Shown here: one piece after another, positions 57,098 to 64,000 of the stretch
How the letters are laid out: the number at the start of each line of letters is the position of its first letter
How positions within the stretch are numbered: position 1 is the first letter of the stretch
Assembly (NCBI GenBank): GCA_027422505.1
Contig: JAPQWV010000001.1
Location: forward strand, 62,001 to 126,000
DNA length: 64,000 nucleotides
Origin: Craterostigma plantagineum
Lineage: Eukaryota > Streptophyta > Magnoliopsida > Lamiales > Linderniaceae
Direction: 5' to 3'
The notes under the pieces: generated by a model
Told to the model about the DNA's origin: nothing
Seen by the model: only the letters and a program-made list of their open reading frames with translations
Database searches by the model: none
Position numbers and translations under genes: made by a program

Positions 57098-60000
57098 ATG
57101 TCTGTGGAGTATACGTTGAAGGTTCTGATATTGATTTCGATTGCTTCGTCGACCTCGATTTGCTCTTCGTACGGATTGACCCACGATGGAATTTACCTCT
57201 TGGAACTAAAGAAAAGCATCGCCGACACTTTAAACGCTCTTTCCAATTGGAACCCTCGGGACGAAACACCCTGCAATTGGATCGGCGTGAACTGCACCAC
57301 AACAGCAGATTACAAGCAAGTCGTGGCGTCCCTCGATCTGAGCTCTCGAAACCTCTCGGGAAAACTGAGCCCTTGGATCGGAAACTTAGCATCCCTAACC
57401 TACCTCGACCTCTCCGACAACAGATTCACGGGAAATATCCCCAAAGAGATCGCAAAGTGTTCGATGCTAACGCTCCTCAGATTGAACAACAATCAGTTGG
57501 ACGGAGAAATCCCAGTCGAACTTGGCAGTCTTTCGAGCCTCGTAGTTCTCAACTTGTGCAATAACCAAATAACGGGTCCCATCCCAGACCAGCTCGGGAA
57601 CCTAACTTCTCTCGTCCAATTCGTGGCCTACACCAACCAAATCACTGGCGTGGTCCCACGTTCTTTCGGCAACTTGGTGAACCTGAGAATCTTTCGGGCG
57701 GGGCAGAACGATATCTCGGGCAGCTTACCGCCCGAGATAGGCCGATGCCAGAGCTTGGTGACGCTCGGCCTTGCGCAGAATCGAATAGGAGGTAACCTTC
57801 CCAAAGAGCTCGGCATGCTGAAGAACTTGAACGAGCTCGTCCTTTGGGACAATCAGTTCTCGGGATTTATACCCAAGGAGCTGGCCAACTGTTCGAGCCT
57901 CGAGACACTCGCTCTGTATCAGAACGGTTTCGTGGGGGAGATTCCGCCCGAGCTTGGAAATATGGGATCTCTAAAGTACTTGTATCTGTACCGTAACGGC
58001 TTGAATGGGAGCATTCCGAAGGAGATTGGGAATCTCAGTTTAGGGTTAGAAATCGATTTCTCCGAGAATTCTCTGTCTGGCGAAATCCCGATGGAGTTGG
58101 GTCGAATAAGGGGATTGAATTTGCTCTATTTGTTTCAGAACGAGCTCACGGGCGTAATCCCGACCGAGTTGAGTAACTTGACGAACCTAACACACCTCGA
58201 CTTGTCCATAAACTACTTAACGGGCCCGATTCCGTTCGGGCTTCAGTACCTTCCTCATATGCAGCAGTTGCAGCTCTTCGATAATCGATTGAGTGGTGTG
58301 ATTCCTCACGGCCTCGGGCTTCACAGCCCGCTTTGGGTGGTTGATTTTTCGGAGAATCAGTTGATAGGGCGTATACCTCCTCGTATTTGCGACTACTCGA
58401 ACTTGATATTGCTGAATCTTGAATCTAATATGTTATACGGAGGCATACCTTACGGCGTCGTAAACTGTAGTTCTATGGTGCAGCTACGCCTCAGCGGTAA
58501 CAGATTGACGGGGAATTTCCCTTCTGAAGTTTGCAAGCTCGGAAACCTCTCTGCTTTAGAATTAGGACAGAATAGGTTTACGGGCGTTATACCTAAGGAT
58601 GTCGGAAACTGTCAGAAGCTGCAAAGGCTCGACCTTTCTGGGAATTCTTTCACCTCCGAGCTGCCGAAAGAAATTGCGAATTTATTACAGCTCGTGGCCT
58701 TCAACATATCGTCGAATCATTTCACGGGGCCGATTTCGCGGGAGTTTATCCTCAACTGCAAGGCCTTGCAGAGGCTCGATCTCAGTAAGAACGGCTTCGT
58801 CAGCACCATTCCTAAGGAGTTGGGCGATCTTATCCTCCTCGAACGTCTAATTATTTCTGATAATATGTTCTCGGGCAGTATCCCGCCCGAGCTGGGCAAA
58901 CTCTCTCACCTGACCGAGCTGCAAATGGGCGGGAATTTGCTGTCAGGCCCCATCCCGACCGAGCTGGGCAACCTAGGCGGGCTTCAGATCGCTCTAAACC
59001 TCAGCTTCAACAACTTGTCCGAAACCATACCGCCTCAGCTCGGAAACCTAATCTTGTTAGAATACTTATACCTCAACGACAATCACTTGAGCGGCGAAAT
59101 CCCGAGCACCTTCGGGAACCTATCGAGCCTACTCGGCTGCAACTTCTCTTACAACGAGTTGACCGGCCCTTTACCTTCGGTTCAGCTGTTCCAAAACATG
59201 AGCAAGAGCAGCTTTTACGGCAACAATGGCCTGTGCGGCGGCCCGCTCGCCAGCTGTAAGGAATTGGGATCTTCGAATTCGATCCCTAATTCTCCCGACG
59301 AAAGGAAAAGCTCGCCGAGGGGAAGAATCATTACGTTGGTCTCCTTCATCATAGGCGGCGTCTCCCTCGTCTTAATCTTGATCATTCTGTACGTAATGAA
59401 GTACTGCCCAGTGGAAACCACCGCTACGCAAGAAAAGGAGAACAACAACAACAACAACGCTTCGGCAGATTCAGACATTTACTTCCCTCCGAAAGACGGG
59501 TTCACCTTCCAAGACTTGGTCGAGGCGACCCACAACTTCGACGAGGCGTTCGTCGTCGGCCGAGGAGCCGTGGGCACGATTTACAAGGCCGTGCTCAGCC
59601 CCTCTCAGGTCGTCGCGATAAAGAAGCTCTCGTCGAACAGAGAAGGAAACAACAACAACAACAACAACAACAATAACGACAGCAGCATCGAAGACAGCTT
59701 TAGGGCCGAGATATTAACCCTAGGAAACATAAGGCACCGAAACATCGTCAAGCTTTACGGGTTCTGCTACCACCAAGGCTCGAATCTCCTCCTATACGAA
59801 TTCATGGCTCGGGGAAGCTTGGGAGAAGCTCTCCACGGAGGTTCTTGTGAATTGGATTGGCCCACGAGGCTCTCGATAGCCCTCGGGGCGGCCCAAGGGC
59901 TGGCCTACCTCCACCACGACTGCAGGCCGAGGATCATCCATCGAGATATAAAGTCGAACAACATATTGCTCGACGAAAAATTCGAGGCTCGGGTCGGCGA

Positions 60001-60567
60001 TTTCGGCCTTGCGAAGGTGATCGACATGCCGTACTCCAAGTCGGTCTCCGCCGTCGCGGGTTCTTACGGATACATAGCGCCTGGTTAGCTTTTTTTTTCT
60101 TTTCAACTGCTCCTTTCTCGTCGACTATTGATTGCAATATTGGGCGCTTACGTTATTATTGTTATGTTTGCGCAGAATATGCGTACACTATGAAGGTGAC
60201 CGAAAAGTGCGACATTTACAGCTACGGCGTGGTGCTCTTGGAGCTTTTGACGGGAAAGGCGCCGGTGCAGCCCTTGGAGCAGGGCGGAGATTTGGTGACT
60301 TACGTGAGAAATTACGTTCGTGCCCATTCGTTGTCGTCCGAGGTGCTCGACCGTCGCCTGAACCTTGAGAACGAACATACGGTGAATCATATGCTCACCG
60401 TTATGAAGATTGCACTTCTGTGCACGGCTATGTCTCCTTTCGATCGGCCGTCGATGAGGGAAGTTGTGATTATGCTCATGGAGTCGAACGAGAGAGAGGG
60501 GAACGCTGCGTCGTCGCCCGAATATTACGACGATCCTTCGCCGAAACAGCGATCAGATGCGCTGTGA
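57098..60567 (+). CDS. LRR receptor-like kinase, subfamily XI type
   Basis: Two exons, 57098-60083 and 60176-60567 (GT-AG), 1125 residues from MSVEYTLKVL. Signal peptide about 1-25; LRRNT cysteine cap (CNWIGVNC); more than 20 LRRs of the LxxNxLSGxIP type (about 75-690); paired-Cys end (NNGLCGGPLASC); transmembrane helix about 743-768; kinase from about 810. The kinase has GRGAVGTIYK, VAIKK, HRDIKSNNILL near 947, DFGLAK and GSYGYIAPEYAYT across the exon junction. The last coding intron inside the kinase domain is typical of this group. It is an RD kinase, so likely active. A ten-residue Asn run interrupts the loop after the catalytic Lys strand. Resembles Arabidopsis At2g33170/At5g63930 as remembered; ligand unknown. 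Plasma membrane. Confidence 0.95.
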
Positions 60568-61962
60568 ATAGTTATACTACATGCTCTTTTTTTACCTTCT
60601 TTTGTGGAGATATTCTTGATTATGATGATTTATACGGCGTTAGGGTATATAGAAAGATTAATTATTACAGTTTTTTTTTAGATTAATAATGTGTCGTTGT
60701 AATTAGTATCCTTGCCTGTTATAATCGTCTAGTTGAGAAAGAGGATGATCAAGAGCATGTGTTTCTCTCTATTCAACTATCAACCTTATCCATGCAAGGA
60801 AAAAAGAAATAATTATGCTGATTTGTTCTTGAACTTGAAAGTCAAGGATAGCGGTTGAAGTCTCTGCCTTAGGTTGTAGTGAAGGAGACACCGCTTTATC
60901 TGTAGACATTTTTCTTGTAGGAAAAACACATAACATGGACCCGAATAGTATTGCCATGTGATGGGGTGTTTTTGTGGGCGTGTAGTTAGCTAGCAGCAGT
61001 CTTTTTGCATGTGAGTTGGAGTTTGAAATAAATTGAGTGAATGATAAACTCACAACGTTAGCTTTAACATACGATGTTGATGGCGCTCGTGCTCATGTCT
61101 GGTTTGGAAGTAGTTTTAAGGTGCAGGCAATCATCACTCGATTTTTCGAAAGGGGGTAAAAGTAGCATAAACATATAGAATCACATCATGTGGGCTATTT
61201 TAAAAGTAGGGAGCGTCGCGTGTTTTTGTTAAGCAAAAGGGAGTGGACCGAAAGTTACCAAAATACCCAATTTAAATTGGCTTTTTTCGAGTAAAAAAAA
61301 TTCGAAAATTCAAATAAATTATATTAAATTCGAGTATTATTTTCGAGTAAAAAAAAACTCGAAAAATAAATAATTTTTTCGATTTTCATTTTCGATTTTT
61401 TTTCCCACTCGAATATAGCATTTTTCTTACCAGAATTTTATTCGAGTAACTCGAATAAAAACTCGTATAAATCGATTTCTACTCGAAAACGTCGATTTCA
61501 GGCTCAGAAACACCAAAATTCACTCAGATTTGGGGTTAATATGTTTAAGAATCACGAACCCATCGATTAACACCTCATTTCGACATGAAATTTCAGTCGA
61601 GTGGATCAAAATCATAATAAAACACTTCAATTTTTTTTTAAACACTCAATCCCTTTTTTTAAATTAAAAACCCTACACTCCCTTTTTTTTCAGTTTCACA
61701 CAGAAATAATCCTAAATAACAAAAAAACCCATCATAACATCGCGTTTCTGTCATAATAACATTCACTTTAGTTCCTTAGAAGCCCAAGACTTGAACATCG
61801 CTTTCGACACAAAAAGGCCAAAAGATATATTTATATATATGTAATGTATGTATAGCAAGCACCACTCTATTAGAAGCAAGGCACACATACGCTTTGCCAA
61901 TCTGGATATATATGAATCTCTATTAAACACTTCCTATATAAAACCGAGCGATCATTAAATAA
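60568..61962. other. Convergent spacer
   Basis: No gene seen between the receptor kinase and pectate lyase stops. 61.27-61.50 kb is rich in CTCGAA/TTCGAG inverted repeats. The rest is AT-rich with poly-T runs. Confidence 0.5.
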
Positions 61963-63831
61963 TCAGCACGAACGACCGGGGCGACAAACGAGGGCCCCGG
62001 CGCCGGCCGTCATGGACCCGACGAGCGACGAAGACTTAGCTCCTAAGCTCGAAGCTCGAGCATAGCTGCTCGAAGCCCCGGCCCCCGACGGCGTAAAGAA
62101 CGCCCCGTTTAGCATTAGGTCTCCCTCGGATCTCCAATTCCATCCCTTCCACACTCTGATATCCGGATTGTCCACTCTCTTCGTCACCTAATAAAATAAA
62201 ATCAAATAAAATAAATAAAATCGAACCAACGAAAACCTTAAACTTCCTTACGAGTAACTAGAGCTACTCTATTACCTCTTTCGACCGAGGATCGACGGGG
62301 GCGAGATATCGATTGCCCTGGCTGTTGATCGTGGGGTCCGCACTCCCGCCGATTGCGTACATTTCCCAGTGCGTATAGTCGTTGTTCACCACATGGAAGT
62401 ACCCGTGCCTGCACCTGCGTTTCATAAACACGGTATTTCGTATTAGCCCATCGAATCGTTCGGCGACGAATCATTACATCATCTCATACCTCGGCATTCT
62501 CTGCACTAGACCCTCCCCGAAGTGGTTGAACGCAATCGTCACCTGCATCTGCTTGTCTTTTATGTAAGAATCGCTGTGCCCCAACAGTATCACCTGTGTC
62601 GACGTTTTTTACCAACCAAATCGTTACGTCAGTCTGACGTGGAGATCGATCGAGTTTGACGCCCAACAAACAAATAAAAAAAAAGAAGTCCGTACCTCGT
62701 TGTGGTGCGTGAAGTAGTTGTTCGAAATGGTAATGGCCGTCGACCCGTAAACCGCGTCAACGAGCCCATCCGCACAATTCGACAACGAATTGTGGTCGAC
62801 CCAAACATGGCTTGACCCGAAGATGGAAACCGCGTCCCCGTCGGCCATAGTCCTCCACCCAACGTGGTCGGGCGTGCTCCTCACCTCGGTGTTTCCCGTG
62901 GGCCTACAGTCGTGGATGTGCAGGCCGTGGATGATGACGTTGGTGATGAACTGTATGGTTATGCACCCGCCGTTGGCTATGTGCACGTTGGCCCCGCGGC
63001 CGTCGATGGTCTTGAAGCTGTTCATGATGAGCTCTTGCTTCAGCGTTATGACCATGTCCCTCTGAAACACGATCCACAACGGTTCGGTCTGAATGACCGC
63101 GTGCCTTAGGGTTCCGGGCTTTGGTTCCTTAGGGTCGTCGTCGTTCGGGTCGGTGACTAAGTAGAAACGACCGTCTCGGCCGCCGATTGCGTTTCGGCCG
63201 AAACCTATTCCGCAGTCGGCTAGCCGTTTGCGGTTGTTGAGCCAGTTTGGGTCGCACCGCCAGCAGTCGTCTATGGGGTTTCCCGTCCCGCATGAGAAGT
63301 ATCCGCCTAGTTTTCGCCTCTCCGTGCTGTTCCTTATCGACCTGTATTTTAAATATACGAGCGTGTTGAAAATAAAAAATATATAATTAAAGTATGACAT
63401 GATCAACATATAATTACTTTTACATCCATAATCTCCTTTTTTTTTCTTAGGCACATGGGATGAGAGTGCATGAGCGTGACTAGAATCGAAGAATAGCTTT
63501 GCAGAAAGTGACCGCAAATGGTGTCCGTGTTAGAAAACCGTAGTAGTAGTGCAGGGTTTTTGTCTTAATGGACCACATTGCACTTTATTTTGTTATTCAT
63601 TACGTTAAAAAAAATAGAGATCATCTTTTCTTGACTTATGCTAAAAAATTGGTGAAAGACGGATCTAAACTAAAAGCAGAAAAGTGCGAAATAGCGATTT
63701 CATGTGAAGTACGATGAGAGAAAACAGAGCATATGAGAATGAGAACTCACATGTGAACCATTTCTACGATTTCTTCAGGATCATCCACCGCATGTTCATT
63801 AATACTGCCTTCCTCATCGATACTCCTTAAC
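61963..63831 (-). CDS. Pectate lyase (PL1 family), 5' incomplete
   Basis: Minus-strand exons 63751-63831, 62696-63341, 62490-62593, 62276-62414 and 61963-62187, all GT-AG. They give about 398 residues from the second exon on; the first exon (signal peptide) lies beyond the window. Visible: [69 protein letters not shown] (calcium-binding aspartates), [14 protein letters not shown] and the catalytic-arginine region [18 protein letters not shown]. The enzyme cleaves de-esterified homogalacturonan by beta-elimination in the wall; plant members act in pollen, cell separation and ripening. The C-terminal tail is Ser/Ala/Gly-rich and ends with Cys (CRPGRSC), as in many plant pectate lyases. Confidence 0.93.
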
Positions 63832-64000
63832 CTGATGGAAAAATGGACCGATGATTTCAGGAATTTATTACAGGTACAGCACAATGGACCATGAAAATTT
63901 TGACCAGGATTTCACCATTCAGCTCTACTTTCGCACAGTTATTCCATATTAGGTAAGAAAGCAAACGAAAGAAGCTAGTGAAGGTGGTGATGTAATAATT
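63832..64000. other. Pectate lyase first intron (part)
   Basis: The polypyrimidine-AG acceptor of the second exon is at 63832-63833 on the minus strand. No first-exon coding sequence is recognisable before the window ends. Confidence 0.5.

Overview
The window is nuclear DNA of a core eudicot plant. Every recognised gene is a plant family (phytochrome B, plant galactokinase, PCC13-62, fibrillin, a DYW-class PPR protein, PR-10, SUVH, an LRR receptor kinase, pectate lyase). Introns are short and spliceosomal, and the spaces between genes hold LTR retrotransposons, Mutator-like, hAT and Stowaway elements typical of plants. An asterid is plausible, but nothing here fixes the species.

Layout. 1-600: copia polyprotein remnant (-). 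1239-5097: PHYB (+). 5.2-15.9 kb: non-coding tandem-repeat block split by a young, complete, non-autonomous Sirevirus-like LTR retrotransposon (9487-15665, CTTAT target duplication). 16.9-31.1 kb is a gene-dense stretch: galactokinase (+), PMEI-domain inhibitor (-), PCC13-62-like protein (-), GALT3-like Hyp-O-galactosyltransferase (+), ribosomal protein uS19 (+) and an FBN6-like fibrillin (+) whose second intron carries a 1.3 kb transposon. 31.7-35.4 kb: small C2H2/EAR protein (-) and a DYW-class PPR gene (+).

34.6-47.6 kb is a segmental duplication. A unit made of the PPR 3' half plus a PR-10 gene is repeated, and a third PR-10 copy follows. The paralogues act as empty-site controls for each other. 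They reveal two solo LTRs, a hAT element with an 8-bp duplication, several MITE-like insertions, and a ~0.8 kb-arm inverted repeat whose central segment has been inverted. The second PPR copy is a pseudogene (5' truncated, split by a solo LTR). The third PR-10 copy is frameshifted by a 2-bp insertion.

49.7-60.6 kb holds SUVH2/9-like, SMAP1-like, GRIM-19 and an LRR-XI receptor kinase. From memory of Arabidopsis locus numbers, this order matches the At2g33170-At2g33290 / At4g13460-At4g13520 blocks. The window closes with a pectate lyase (-) whose first exon lies beyond the right edge.

The genes do not form one pathway. Shared themes are light signalling (PHYB), sugar and cell-wall metabolism (galactokinase, GALT3-like, PMEI, pectate lyase), stress and defence proteins (PCC13-62, PR-10) and organelle functions (fibrillin, GRIM-19, PPR). 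Exon coordinates come from hand-reading splice sites against family conservation. In every complete gene the exon lengths sum to an intact frame.
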